Assembly: GCF_002872075.1 (NCBI RefSeq)
Contig: NZ_PGGU01000006.1
Coordinates: 62,001-126,000 of the forward strand
Source of the DNA: Microbacterium aurantiacum
GTDB taxonomy: Bacteria; Actinomycetota; Actinomycetes; Actinomycetales; Microbacteriaceae
DNA: 64,000 bases
Direction of reading: 5' to 3'
Each line of letters starts with the position of its first letter. Position 1 is the first letter of the stretch. Shown one piece after another: positions 39,046 to 47,619 of the stretch. The notes below the pieces were generated by a model that saw only the letters and a list, made by a program, of their open reading frames with translations, did no database searches and was not told the origin of the DNA. A program made the translations under genes and the position numbers.

Positions 39046-39687
39046 TCAGCCGAGTCCGGTGACGAGGTTGATGATGGTGGCCAGGATGACGGTGCCGAAG
39101 AGATAGGCGAGCGCCGTCTGCGCGATGACGACTCGGCGGATGGCATTGGTGGTGACGTTGGTGTCCGCGACTTGATAGGTCATGCCGAGACCCAGCGAGA
39201 AGTAGACGAAATCGGTGTACTGCGGCGTCTCCTCCTGGTTGAAGTCGATACCGCCGCGCGGGTCGGCGTAGTACATCCGCGCGTAGCGCAGCACGTAGTC
39301 GACCTGGATGAGCAGCCAGGAGGTCGCAACGCTCACGACCGCGATCCCCGCCAGAACATACTCCCCGATGCCGGGTTCGTGCTGGGCCTGCACGATCACG
39401 CTGAGCACGGCCGCCAGGCTCACCAGGCTGCCGACGATCGAGATCAGCCGGGCCGCCCGACGACCGGGTGCCTCGATCGTCGCGTGGTCGTGCGTCTCGG
39501 TCGGTCCCATGGGCCAGACGAGGCACAGCACCCAGACCACGTTGACGAGCGCGAAGGTGCCCCAACCGGCCAGTACGCCGGCCGCCGGCCCCAGCGGAAA
39601 CGCGGTGGCGACTCCCACGCCTGCCCCGATGACGAGGGAGGCGATCGCGCGCAGGCGCACGATGCTGCGGACGGTGAGTGCGGTCAT
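39046..39687 (-). CDS. DUF1345 membrane protein
   Basis: A 213-residue protein with about six membrane helices. The region GGIDFNQEETPQYTDFVYFSLGLGMTYQVADT (read in parts) is the family hallmark, with TDFVYFSLGLGMTYQ resembling ion-channel selectivity sequences. Function is unknown. Start ATG 39687 lies six bases after TAGCAT (39694-39699), predicting leaderless expression. Terminated by the palindrome downstream. Confidence 0.88.
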   Translation of the reverse strand: MTALTVRSIVRLRAIASLVIGAGVGVATAFPLGPAAGVLAGWGTFALVNVVWVLCLVWPMGPTETHDHATIEAPGRRAARLISIVGSLVSLAAVLSVIVQAQHEPGIGEYVLAGIAVVSVATSWLLIQVDYVLRYARMYYADPRGGIDFNQEETPQYTDFVYFSLGLGMTYQVADTNVTTNAIRRVVIAQTALAYLFGTVILATIINLVTGLG

Positions 39688-39859
39688 CCTTGGATGCTAT
39701 CCGTCCTCGGTCGTGCAGACCGGAGAGTACTGGCGCTGCGCCGACCGCGTCTTGCAGGTCTCGGCGTCGACGTCAACCCTCGGGTGCATCCGGACGAACG
39801 GAGATAGTCTGCGGGGTCGAGGGAACTGGAACCCGCCAGGAACCCGAAAGGAAGTGCCG

Positions 39860-41149
39860 ATGCCCGCGGCCCCGGAGACCCGAACCGCTGAGCTGCTCGA
39901 CGGCCGATATCAACTGGGGGAATGCATCGGCCAGGGCGGAGCGGCGCGCGTGTACCGCGCCGACGACGTGCTGCTCGGCCGCACGGTCGCCGTCAAGATG
40001 ATGCAGGCCGACGCGGAGGCGCTGTCCGCTCCGGCCCGGGTACGCAATGAGATCGCAGTACTCGCATCGCTCACTCATCCCTCGCTCGTGGAGCTCTACG
40101 ACGCCCACGTCATGCCGGGGCATGCGTGCTACCTGGTGATGGAGTTCATCGACGGACCGACCCTCGCCGGACGTCTGCGCGAGGGCTCTCTGTCGCCGTC
40201 TGAGACGACGGCGCTCGGCCGCGACCTGGCCTCGGCACTGCACACGGTTCATGCAGCGGGCGTCGTGCACCGCGACATCAAACCGGCGAACGTGCTGCTC
40301 GCCCCCGCGGTCGTTCCCGGAGCGGATTTCCGCGCGAAGCTCGCCGACTTCGGTGTGGCCTTCCTGCTCGACACCACCCGCGTGACCAACCCCGGGACGA
40401 TCGTCGGCACGGCCGCCTACCTGCCGCCGGAGCAGATCCGCGGCGAGGCTGCCACACCGCCCGGCGACATCTACGCCCTCGGGCTGGTGCTCCTCGAGGC
40501 CATCACCGGCGAGCGGGCCTTCCCGCAGGCCACCGGCGTGGGCGCGGTGATGGCGCGACTGTTCGACTCGCCGCGGATCCCCGAGTGGCTCGGTCCCGAG
40601 TGGTCCGGACTTCTGACCCGGATGACGGCAACGGAACCGGAGCTGCGGCCAACGGCTCTGGATGTCGCGACGACGCTGACGGGCCTGCCTGGGCCCACGC
40701 GACCCGCTTCCGCGGTGCCGGACGGCGTCGCCTTCTCGAATGAGCCGCTCGAGGCGACGAAACTGCTCCCCGTCCAGACCGAGGCAACGAACGCGCCTGC
40801 GACGACGCCACCCGACCGCCCCCGCGCGACGCTGATCAAGGTCATCGGCGCTGCGACAGTGGCGATGCTCTGCATCCTGGGCGCGATCTGGACGGCGGAA
40901 GCCGGGGCCGGTTCGGCGACCGCCCCTCGGCAATCCGGCACCGTCTTCGAGCGTACGGTTGCGCCCGCACCCGCTACGGACGACGGCACTCCCGGCGAAC
41001 AGGTGAGCGTCGTACCCGATCCGGAGGCCGACAAGCAGCAGAAGGCCGAGGAGAAGGCGCGCAAGGACGCTGAGGATGCCCAGCGGGCCGAGGAGAAGGC
41101 GCGCGAGAAGGCGGAGAAGGACAAGGAGAAGGAGGGCAAGGGCGGCTGA
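39860..41149 (+). CDS. Membrane-anchored serine/threonine protein kinase
   Basis: A 429-residue Hanks-type kinase. The glycine-rich loop is IGQGGAARV (residues 23-31), the ATP-binding Lys is in VAVKMM (residue 46), the catalytic loop is HRDIKPAN (137-144), DFG is at 163-165 and GTAAYLPPEQI forms the activation segment end. A single helix at about 326-344 anchors the domain; the outer part is a short Pro/Asp stretch and an extreme Lys/Glu coiled tail (residues about 390-429), with no PASTA repeats. ATG 39860 has AAGGAAG upstream. It ends two bases from the stop of the convergent antiporter gene. Confidence 0.93.
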   Translation: MPAAPETRTAELLDGRYQLGECIGQGGAARVYRADDVLLGRTVAVKMMQADAEALSAPARVRNEIAVLASLTHPSLVELYDAHVMPGHACYLVMEFIDGPTLAGRLREGSLSPSETTALGRDLASALHTVHAAGVVHRDIKPANVLLAPAVVPGADFRAKLADFGVAFLLDTTRVTNPGTIVGTAAYLPPEQIRGEAATPPGDIYALGLVLLEAITGERAFPQATGVGAVMARLFDSPRIPEWLGPEWSGLLTRMTATEPELRPTALDVATTLTGLPGPTRPASAVPDGVAFSNEPLEATKLLPVQTEATNAPATTPPDRPRATLIKVIGAATVAMLCILGAIWTAEAGAGSATAPRQSGTVFERTVAPAPATDDGTPGEQVSVVPDPEADKQQKAEEKARKDAEDAQRAEEKAREKAEKDKEKEGKGG

Positions 41150-41151
41150 GG

Positions 41152-42720
41152 TCAGGCGTCCGGTTCCATCGCCAGTCCCGCCAGCGTGTGACCCGCACCC
41201 TCGTAGATGTTGAGGACGCCGTTGACGCCCTTGGCCGCGAGGTGCTCGACCTGATCGGGATGCTGCGCCACGGCGACGACCCGGCCGTCGAAGCCGGCTT
41301 CGTGGAGCCGCTCGAGCGCGAACGTGTTCGACCCGTGGAAGGCCATCGCCAGCACCACGGTCTTCACGAAGCGGCCGGAGACGAGCCTGCTCCAGAATTC
41401 CAGGTCGGTCGCATCTCCCTCGAGCACGTTGAGGCCGTCGGCTTCCAGCCGGGAGATGACGGCGTGATCGTTGTCGATTCCCAGTACCCTCAGCCCGCCC
41501 TCGTTCACGAGCCGCTCGTAGGCTGCGCGCCCCACGCGCCCCATGCCGAGCACGACGACATCGGATCCGCTGGTGTCGATCGGCCGATCAGAGGGCCGGA
41601 GCTTCGAGATCTGCTGAGCGGGCAACCATGTCAGCGCGGTGATGAGGCGCAGTCCGTGGGCGTTGGCGACCGACGAGACCACCATGCTGAGAGCGACCGC
41701 GATCGCGACCACCGTCAGCCAGCGCTCGGTGAGCAGCGCGGATGAGACGCCGAACGCGGCGACGATGATCGAGAACTCGGAGAAGTTGCTGAGCACGAGA
41801 CCGGTCCTGATGGCGGTACGGTTGCGCAGGCCGAAGAGGCGTCCGAGCCACACGTAGCCGATGAACGTCAGCGGCAGCAGGACCACGCACAGCGCCAGGG
41901 CGAGTCCGGCATCCGCCCAGGTCGGCGACGCACCCATGCCGATCAGGAGGAAGAAGCCGATCAGGAACAGCTCCTTCACGCTGAACAGCGCCTTCGACAT
42001 CTCGATGGCTCGCGGATGCATGGCGAACAGCAGTCCCATCACCAGCGCGCCCAGATCGCCCTTGATCCCGACCGCCTCGAAGGCGAAGTAGCCCGGTCCG
42101 AGCGCCATCACCACCCCGAAGAGCACCAGCAACTCACCATGCCCGATGAGAGTCAGCAGTCTCCGCATGAGCCATGCCAGCGGGAACACGAGGAGGAGGA
42201 CCAACGCCCAGGGGCCCGGTGGATCATCGGCGTTCACGGTGATGAACACCACCGCCGCGACGTCCTGGATGACGAGGATCGCGATGGCGGTCTGCCCGTA
42301 GAGCGAGCCGTCGTCGGAGCGGTCCTCGAGCACCTTGACGCAGAGCACTGTGGATGAGAACGAGAGTGCGAACCCGACCAGCGCCAGTGTCCGCCAGCCG
42401 TCCACGGAGGTGAATCCGATCACGCCGGCGAGGCCGACCGTTCCGGCGCCGACGAGCACGCTGAGCACCATGTGGATGACCGTGGTGCCGTATGCCTCCG
42501 GGCGGAGCAGGGCGCGGGTGTCGAACTTCAGGCCGATCGTGAACAGCAGGAGGACGACGCCGATCTCCGCGATCCGGTCGAGGCCGACGAAGGGCGCGAC
42601 GTTCGCCGCGCCGAGCACGAAACCTGCGGTCAGGAATCCGACCAGTGCCGGAACGCGCAGCAGATGCGCGATCGTGCCGAACGCGGCGGCGACGATCAGA
42701 GTCAGCGCGATGACGTCCAT
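41152..42720 (-). CDS. Cation:proton antiporter with RCK/TrkA-N domain (KefB-type)
   Basis: A 522-residue CPA2-family protein. About 12 membrane helices fill residues 1-375; a nucleotide-binding Rossmann domain follows, opening VVVLGMGRVGRAAYERL, with DNDHAVISRLEADGLNVLEGDATD. Such antiporters export K+ or Na+ in exchange for protons, gated by NAD(H) or glutathione-type ligands. ATG 42720 lies five bases after GAGG; an in-frame start nine codons earlier is weaker. The adjacent kinase is convergent and does not prove a functional link. Confidence 0.92.
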   Translation of the reverse strand: MDVIALTLIVAAAFGTIAHLLRVPALVGFLTAGFVLGAANVAPFVGLDRIAEIGVVLLLFTIGLKFDTRALLRPEAYGTTVIHMVLSVLVGAGTVGLAGVIGFTSVDGWRTLALVGFALSFSSTVLCVKVLEDRSDDGSLYGQTAIAILVIQDVAAVVFITVNADDPPGPWALVLLLVFPLAWLMRRLLTLIGHGELLVLFGVVMALGPGYFAFEAVGIKGDLGALVMGLLFAMHPRAIEMSKALFSVKELFLIGFFLLIGMGASPTWADAGLALALCVVLLPLTFIGYVWLGRLFGLRNRTAIRTGLVLSNFSEFSIIVAAFGVSSALLTERWLTVVAIAVALSMVVSSVANAHGLRLITALTWLPAQQISKLRPSDRPIDTSGSDVVVLGMGRVGRAAYERLVNEGGLRVLGIDNDHAVISRLEADGLNVLEGDATDLEFWSRLVSGRFVKTVVLAMAFHGSNTFALERLHEAGFDGRVVAVAQHPDQVEHLAAKGVNGVLNIYEGAGHTLAGLAMEPDA

Positions 42721-42811
42721 GGCACCTCGTCCCATCCCGTGGTGCAAACTCTACCGATCAGCGAGCGCCCGGCCCCCGGAAATCCCGAATCGCCTCACGC
42801 ACCGTGACGGG

Positions 42812-44470
42812 TCAGAGCTCTGTCACGCGGCCGGCTTCCACACGCCACCGCCGATCGGTCCGCACCGTGGCGAGCATCCGTCGATCGTGAGTCACCAGCA
42901 GCAGCGTTCCCTCGTACGACTCGAGCGCCTGCTCGAGCTGCTCGATGGCCGCCAGGTCCAGGTGATTCGTCGGCTCGTCGAGCACCAGCAGGTTGGTTCC
43001 GCGGGCCTGCAGCAGGGCGAGGCCCGCGCGAGTGCGTTCGCCGGGAGACAGCTCATCGACGGGACGGTTCACGTGATCGGCCTTGAGTCCGAACTTGGCC
43101 AGCAGGGTGCGCACCTCACCTGTCGCCATCTCGGGGACCAGCGCTTCGAACGCAGTCGCGAGCGGCTGGGAGCCGGCGAGCTGCGAGCGCGCCTGGTCGA
43201 TCTCGCCGATCCGCACGCTCGCGCCGAGACTCGCGGTTCCCTCATGGGGGTGCTGCTGCGCGAGCAGCGCACGCAGGAGCGTCGACTTGCCTGCGCCATT
43301 GGGGCCGGTGATTCCGATGCGCTCGCCCGCGTTCACCTGCAGAGACACGGGACCGAGGGTGAACGAGCCCTGCCGGAAGACTGCGGAGCTGAGCGTCGAG
43401 ACGACGGAACTCGAGCGCGGAGCCGATGCGATGGTGAACTCGAGCTGCCATTCCTTGCGCGGTTCGTCGACTTCTTCGAGCCTCGCGATCCGGCTCTCCA
43501 TCTGCCGCACCTTCTGCGCCTGCTTCTCACTGGACTCGGTCGAGGCCTTGCGCCTGATCTTGTCGTTGTCCGGAGCCTTCTTCATCGCGTTTCGCACGCC
43601 CTGGCTCGACCATTCGCGCTGGGTTCTGGCCCGACCGATCAGATCGGCCTTCTTCTCGGCGAACTCGTCGTACTTCTCACGCTGGTGACGGCGCACGGTC
43701 TCGCGCTCCTCCAGGTAGGCGTCGTACCCGCCCCCGAACACGCGGTTCGATCCCTGAGCGAGGTCGAGCTCCAGCACGCGGGTGATGCAGCGCGCGAGGA
43801 ACTCACGATCATGGCTGACCAGCACCACTCCGCCGCGGAGCCCGCGGACGAACGCCTCCAGCCGTTCGAGGCCGTCGAGGTCGAGGTCGTTGGTGGGCTC
43901 ATCCAGGAGCACGATGTCGAAGCGTGACAGGAGAAGCGCCGCGAGCCCGACGCGCGCCGCCTGGCCACCGGAGAGGGAGGTCATCAGAACCTGGTCGGCG
44001 TCTCCGAGCTCGAGGCCGAGATCCGCGAGCACGGACGGCAGTCGATCTTCCAGGTCGGCCGCGCCGCTGGCGAGCCAGCGATCCAGGGCCGTCGAGTAGG
44101 CGTCGGCGGGGTCGACGCCGGGAGCAGCAAGCGACGGGTCGCCGAGCGCGATCGCGGCCGCATCCATGTCCGTGGTCGCCGCGGCGCAACCGGTACGACG
44201 GGCGATGTACCCCGCGACCGTCTCACCGACGAGCCGCTCGTGCTCCTGGGGCAGCCATCCGACGAACGCATCTGCGGGAGCCAGGACGACCGTGCCCGCC
44301 TGCGGCTCGTCGATGCCCGCAAGCAGACGGAGCAGTGTGGACTTGCCAGCGCCGTTCGCGCCGACCACCCCGACGACGTCGCCGGGCGCGACGGTGAGGT
44401 CGAGCGAATCGAAGAGGGTGCGATGGCCGTGCCCCCCAGCCAGGCTCTGGGCCACGAGTGTTGCGGTCAT
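42812..44470 (-). CDS. ABC-F family ATPase
   Basis: A 552-residue cytoplasmic protein with two ABC domains and no membrane part. Domain one: Walker A GANGAGKSTLL, signature LSGGQAARVGLA, Walker B IVLLDEPTNDLDL. The linker at residues about 250-350 (KYDEFAEKKADL, long charged helices) is of moderate length. Domain two: GPNGAGKSTLL, LSPGERTRAGLA, LLVLDEPTNHLDL. Such proteins act on the ribosome as translation factors or protect it from antibiotics; the second signature LSPGERT is typical of antibiotic-resistance-like members. A CAGGAT -10-like element lies six bases upstream of ATG. Confidence 0.93.
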   Translation of the reverse strand: MTATLVAQSLAGGHGHRTLFDSLDLTVAPGDVVGVVGANGAGKSTLLRLLAGIDEPQAGTVVLAPADAFVGWLPQEHERLVGETVAGYIARRTGCAAATTDMDAAAIALGDPSLAAPGVDPADAYSTALDRWLASGAADLEDRLPSVLADLGLELGDADQVLMTSLSGGQAARVGLAALLLSRFDIVLLDEPTNDLDLDGLERLEAFVRGLRGGVVLVSHDREFLARCITRVLELDLAQGSNRVFGGGYDAYLEERETVRRHQREKYDEFAEKKADLIGRARTQREWSSQGVRNAMKKAPDNDKIRRKASTESSEKQAQKVRQMESRIARLEEVDEPRKEWQLEFTIASAPRSSSVVSTLSSAVFRQGSFTLGPVSLQVNAGERIGITGPNGAGKSTLLRALLAQQHPHEGTASLGASVRIGEIDQARSQLAGSQPLATAFEALVPEMATGEVRTLLAKFGLKADHVNRPVDELSPGERTRAGLALLQARGTNLLVLDEPTNHLDLAAIEQLEQALESYEGTLLLVTHDRRMLATVRTDRRWRVEAGRVTEL

Positions 44471-44599
44471 GAGTCAATCCTGTCATCGCGATGGGCAGTG
44501 GGCTGCCGAAGCGAAGACCAGCGGATAGTGTGATCGTCTCCGTCTGCGGGACCACCTCACCCGGCCGCTATGAGAACGGAACCGCAGAGCCCTCGTCCG

Positions 44600-44755
44600 T
44601 CAGCCGGAGTGACGGCTGTGGTCTTCGAGATCGGGCTTCGCCCGGAGGACGTCGGCGATCTCCTCCTCCGGGCGCGGCGCGATGGTCTCGTCTGTTTCGA
44701 GCTCCGGGACGGACGGCTCGCCCGGTCCGGGGATGTGCTCGTTGTGATCAGACAC
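44600..44755 (-). CDS. Small acidic protein of unknown function
   Basis: A 51-residue protein: MSDHNEHIPGPGEPSVPELE at the start, then a Glu/Pro-rich middle and DHSRHSG at the end. GTG start with AAAGGG seven bases upstream. Acidic, no Cys and no hydrophobic segment; probably disordered. It fills the gap between the ABC-F and AraC-type genes. I do not recognise the family. Confidence 0.5.
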   Translation of the reverse strand: MSDHNEHIPGPGEPSVPELETDETIAPRPEEEIADVLRAKPDLEDHSRHSG

Positions 44756-44806
44756 GGCGAACCCTTTCGATCGACGACACGCTCAGCGTACGCCGATACC
44801 GCAGGG

Positions 44807-45670
44807 TCAGCCCCGTTCGACAGGCAGCCAGAGCTCGCAGGTGGCGTGCGTTCCGGTGAACTCGAGATAGCGGACGATCGAGGGGCCCGGGCGCAATCGC
44901 CACGGATTGGACGGGAACCACTCGGTCGCCGTCGCCGCCCACAGTCGCTGCAGAGTCTCCGGGAACGGGCCGCTCGAGGAGAACACCGCCCAGGTGCCCG
45001 CCTCGAGGCTGATGACATCGAGGTCGGCCGGCGGTGTGGTGTTCGCATCGAGCGCGACACCGTGGAGATAGGTCAGCAACGATCCTTCCGGAGCATCCGG
45101 CTCGATCTCTGCGGTGACCGCCAGGATGCCGGCGGGATCGGTGTCGCTGAGCGCCTTGAGGCGCACATGCTCTTCCGGTGCGATCGAGGCGATGTGTTCC
45201 TGAATGTGCGGATTGACTCCCTCATGGATGAGGGGGACCTGCGTGGCGTGTCCGGCGAGGATGAACTCGGGCCGGGTGGCGATGGTGACATCCATCGGTG
45301 TGCTCCCTTCGACGCTCAGACGGAATCTGAGCGTGGGTTGTGTGCTGAGCGGACCACCATGTCGACGTACCTCTGCCGGGCCGGTGCCGTGCACAGCGCG
45401 GAACGCTCGCCCGAAGGCCTCGACCGATCCGTAGCCGTAGCGCACAGCGATCGTGAGCAGATCCGGAGCGCCGGTGGCGAGGTCGGCGCCGGCGAGAGTC
45501 ATCCGCCGGCGACGCACGTACTCCGACAGCGGCATCTGAGCCAGCGCCGAGAACATCCGGCGCAGGTGGTACTCGGTCGTCGCGTGGTCGCGGGCGAATG
45601 CCGCGACGTCGATCTCTTCACCGGAGCTTCGCTCGACGAGGTCGACCAGGGCGTTGAGTGTACCGATCAT
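44807..45670 (-). CDS. AraC-family regulator with GyrI-like effector domain
   Basis: A 287-residue regulator with an N-terminal AraC DNA-binding domain (residues 1-105, AFARDHATTEYHLRRMFSAL and VRYGYGSVEAFGRAFRAVHG) and a C-terminal GyrI/SOUL-like effector domain (residues 125-287, with PMDVTIATRPEFILAGHATQ). This order matches Rob/BltR-type multidrug sensors that bind amphiphilic drugs. Its target is unclear; the ABC-F gene is the closest candidate downstream. ATG 45670 has AAAGGAGG just upstream. Confidence 0.9.
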   Translation of the reverse strand: MIGTLNALVDLVERSSGEEIDVAAFARDHATTEYHLRRMFSALAQMPLSEYVRRRRMTLAGADLATGAPDLLTIAVRYGYGSVEAFGRAFRAVHGTGPAEVRRHGGPLSTQPTLRFRLSVEGSTPMDVTIATRPEFILAGHATQVPLIHEGVNPHIQEHIASIAPEEHVRLKALSDTDPAGILAVTAEIEPDAPEGSLLTYLHGVALDANTTPPADLDVISLEAGTWAVFSSSGPFPETLQRLWAATATEWFPSNPWRLRPGPSIVRYLEFTGTHATCELWLPVERG

Positions 45671-45836
45671 GGGGTCCTCCTTTCAGACTCAAGCATCCGC
45701 GATCCGGCGGGACGCGCACCCGACAATCCTGGTCGCATCCGATCGATCCTTCCAGGGATGCTGGCGCCGACGTCGCCGAGGCAACACGCGTACGCTGGAG
45801 ACTGCCGCGACTCGTGCGGGAAAGGACTGCTCCCCC

Positions 45837-46181
45837 GTGAAGATCACCCAACTCCGGCATTTCGTCGCCGTCGCCGAGAAGCTGCACTTCCCCCGCGCGG
45901 CGGAATCCCTCGATGTCTCGCTGGCCGCTCTGTACTCGTCTATCGAGAGGCTCGAAGAAGAGGTCGGGCATCCGCTGTTCACACGCGGAGGCGAAACCCG
46001 CCTGACCAAAGCCGGGACCCTGCTGCTTCCCGAGGCGCGAGATCGGATCGCCGAGGCGCCGGCACCCGGCCCGAAGACGGTCGCGCCGGCGGGCGGCAAG
46101 GCCAAAGCCTCCAAGGGGAAAGGCCGTACTCCAGCCGTGAAGGGTCAGCCCAAGCCGTACAAGAAACGGCAGGGGCGCTGA
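45837..46181 (+). CDS. LysR-type HTH domain with a basic tail, no effector domain
   Basis: A 114-residue protein. Residues 1-72 are a clear LysR helix-turn-helix (ITQLRHFVAVAEKLHFPRAA and LFTRGGETRLTKAGTLLL). Instead of the usual 220-residue substrate-binding domain, the chain ends in a Lys/Gly/Pro-rich tail of about 40 residues (KAKASKGKGRTPAVKGQPKP). The tail resembles histone-like or AT-hook tails and could give non-specific DNA binding. It may be a truncated gene that still makes a stable protein or a purposeful small DNA-binding protein. GTG start; GGAAAGGA lies about ten bases upstream. Confidence 0.7.
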   Translation: MKITQLRHFVAVAEKLHFPRAAESLDVSLAALYSSIERLEEEVGHPLFTRGGETRLTKAGTLLLPEARDRIAEAPAPGPKTVAPAGGKAKASKGKGRTPAVKGQPKPYKKRQGR

Positions 46182-46191
46182 GCCGAGGAGG

Positions 46192-46758
46192 TCAGTCCCA
46201 GTCGAGGTACTCCTCGATGATGACCGCAGTCTCGATCGGATCGGTCATCGGGAACAGGTGATCCCCCGCGATGGACTTGATGCTGGCGCGCTCGGGAGCG
46301 GTCGCCTGCAGCCGCTCACCGTTCGCCGGGGGTGTGATCGCGTCATCCGTGCCCTGGACGATGAGCACCGGAATGGCCGGCGCGACGGGGATGTCGGCTT
46401 CCTCGACGCCGAGCAGGAGCAGGCCGTTCACGCGATCCGCGTGCGCCGCGGCGAGCGCGCGCGCCACGGTCCCGCCGAATCCGTGTCCGCCGATCCAGGT
46501 GTCCTCGATGCCGACGTGATCGATGACCGCGATCGCATCCTCGACCCGCTCGTCGAACGAGACGTCGCCCGCCCCGCCACGGTGGCCGACCCGCAGCACG
46601 TGAAAGCCGGCCTCCTCCGCGAGGTAGTGACCGACGACACCGAGCACGTCTGCCGCAAGGCCGTGCTCCTGGATCAGCACGAGCTTGACGGGGCCGTCGC
46701 CTTCATCGACGAACGGAATCGCGCGGCCGTCGGGCTCGAAGATCTGGGTGTCGGTCAT
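46192..46758 (-). CDS. Alpha/beta-hydrolase-fold protein, nucleophile missing
   Basis: A 188-residue alpha/beta hydrolase relative. The fold is recognisable: LVLIQEHGLAADVL, HVLRVGHRGGAGD, WIGGHGFGGTVARALA and GTDDAITPP with SIAGDHLFPM for the acid and His positions. At the nucleophile elbow the expected GxSxG reads GHGFGG, so the catalytic Ser is Gly. The DNA reads gga at that codon. It may be non-catalytic or act by another mechanism. Start 46758 was chosen by alignment of the first strand; a longer upstream frame is noise. Confidence 0.78.
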   Translation of the reverse strand: MTDTQIFEPDGRAIPFVDEGDGPVKLVLIQEHGLAADVLGVVGHYLAEEAGFHVLRVGHRGGAGDVSFDERVEDAIAVIDHVGIEDTWIGGHGFGGTVARALAAAHADRVNGLLLLGVEEADIPVAPAIPVLIVQGTDDAITPPANGERLQATAPERASIKSIAGDHLFPMTDPIETAVIIEEYLDWD

Positions 46759-46804
46759 CGTCGTCGTACTCCTTGCGCGGGGTCTGGGGCGGAACAAGCC
46801 GAAT

Positions 46805-46987
46805 TCAAGCGTAGTCGCACGGTCTGTGACGACTCTCCAGCTGTCCTGGGCGCAAAGGAAGGCCCCGACCAGCACGTTCAGCGTGGAGCGGAAGCAGCGC
46901 ATCGATTGTCGGCTGCGTGTCGTTCCAGTCTCTGGCGGCGAAGACACGGTCGAGCTCGTCATCCAACGCCATGGCGGTCATGCCCAC
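46805..46987 (-). pseudogene. Possible 5' remnant of a tetratricopeptide-protein gene
   Basis: The frame begins MTAMALDDELDRVFAARDWN (part) and DTQPTIDALLPLHAERAG, which resembles the start of a small tetratricopeptide-repeat protein known in related actinobacteria. After about residue 40 the expected repeat sequence stops and the frame runs into unrelated residues; a +1 frame continues with VLVGAF-like sequence. This suggests a frameshifted, truncated relic between the VOC and hydrolase genes. The identification is from memory and weak. Confidence 0.3.
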
Positions 46988-47011
46988 GGGCAGCGTGCGC
47001 GCCGTCTCCGG

Positions 47012-47398
47012 TCAAGAACGGGGAGTCATGACCTCGATGCGGTTTCCGAAGCCGTCACGGGCGTGGAAGCGGATGTACCCCTCGAACGAGTCGCGTTCCG
47101 CCCAGGAGAGTTCGTACCCTCCGCGCGCGACGCGCGCCGCGGTCGCTTCCAGCTCGTCGAGCGACGCGCAGACGAGGCCGGGGTGAGCCTTGTTTGCGGG
47201 AACGAACGGTTCATCGACGCCGAGGTGGATCTCGGCGACGACAACACCGTCGTCGGAAGCGCGGAACCAGCTGCCACCGCGACCGATCAGCGAGGGCGGT
47301 TTCGTGACCTCCTCGAGCCCGAGCGCCTCGCCGTAGAAGCGGCGTGCCTCGTCCTCCTGGCCGCGCGGCATTGAAACCTGAACATGATGGAGCCTCAT
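47012..47398 (-). CDS. VOC superfamily (glyoxalase/dioxygenase-like) protein
   Basis: A 128-residue VOC protein: MRLHHVQVSMPRGQEDEARR (part), FYGEALGLEEV, then LGVDEPFVPANKAHPGL and a closing FGNRIEVMTP with the metal-binding Glu. One beta-alpha-beta-beta-beta pair per half, as usual. It may bind a metal and act on a dicarbonyl, or sequester an antibiotic; nothing here decides. The promoter region upstream contains a perfect 18-bp palindrome (47413-47430), so it is likely under local repression. Confidence 0.88.
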   Translation of the reverse strand: MRLHHVQVSMPRGQEDEARRFYGEALGLEEVTKPPSLIGRGGSWFRASDDGVVVAEIHLGVDEPFVPANKAHPGLVCASLDELEATAARVARGGYELSWAERDSFEGYIRFHARDGFGNRIEVMTPRS

Positions 47399-47412
47399 CG
47401 CCTCTTCCAATC

Positions 47413-47430
47413 TATCTTGATATCAAGATA
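47413..47430. promoter_or_regulatory. Perfect 18-bp palindromic operator
   Basis: TATCTTGATATCAAGATA, exactly self-complementary, 15 bases upstream of the VOC start. The TTGATATCAA core is of the kind bound by MarR-type dimers. It is strikingly AT-rich for this sequence. Confidence 0.6.
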
Positions 47431-47619
47431 CATTGAGCGGGTCTCCTATGGACTTCGGCAGCTCCACGGACGGGCGTTGTTCAGTCCAGACATTCTTCTG
47501 GACACCCGTCGGCACTGTCGGCTCACGCGCACTGCGCTTGGAACCAGCCGGCCAGGACTGGTCGGTGACGTCCGCGGCAGTACGCGCTTGTCTGGGCCTG
47601 ACGAGGCGGGTGACCGGCG

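Noticed and set aside
47431..47619. Gene in the gap between the VOC and Fpg/Nei genes
   Set aside because: Plus-strand frames here overlap the 3' end of the glycosylase gene and lack signals; the gap seems non-coding.
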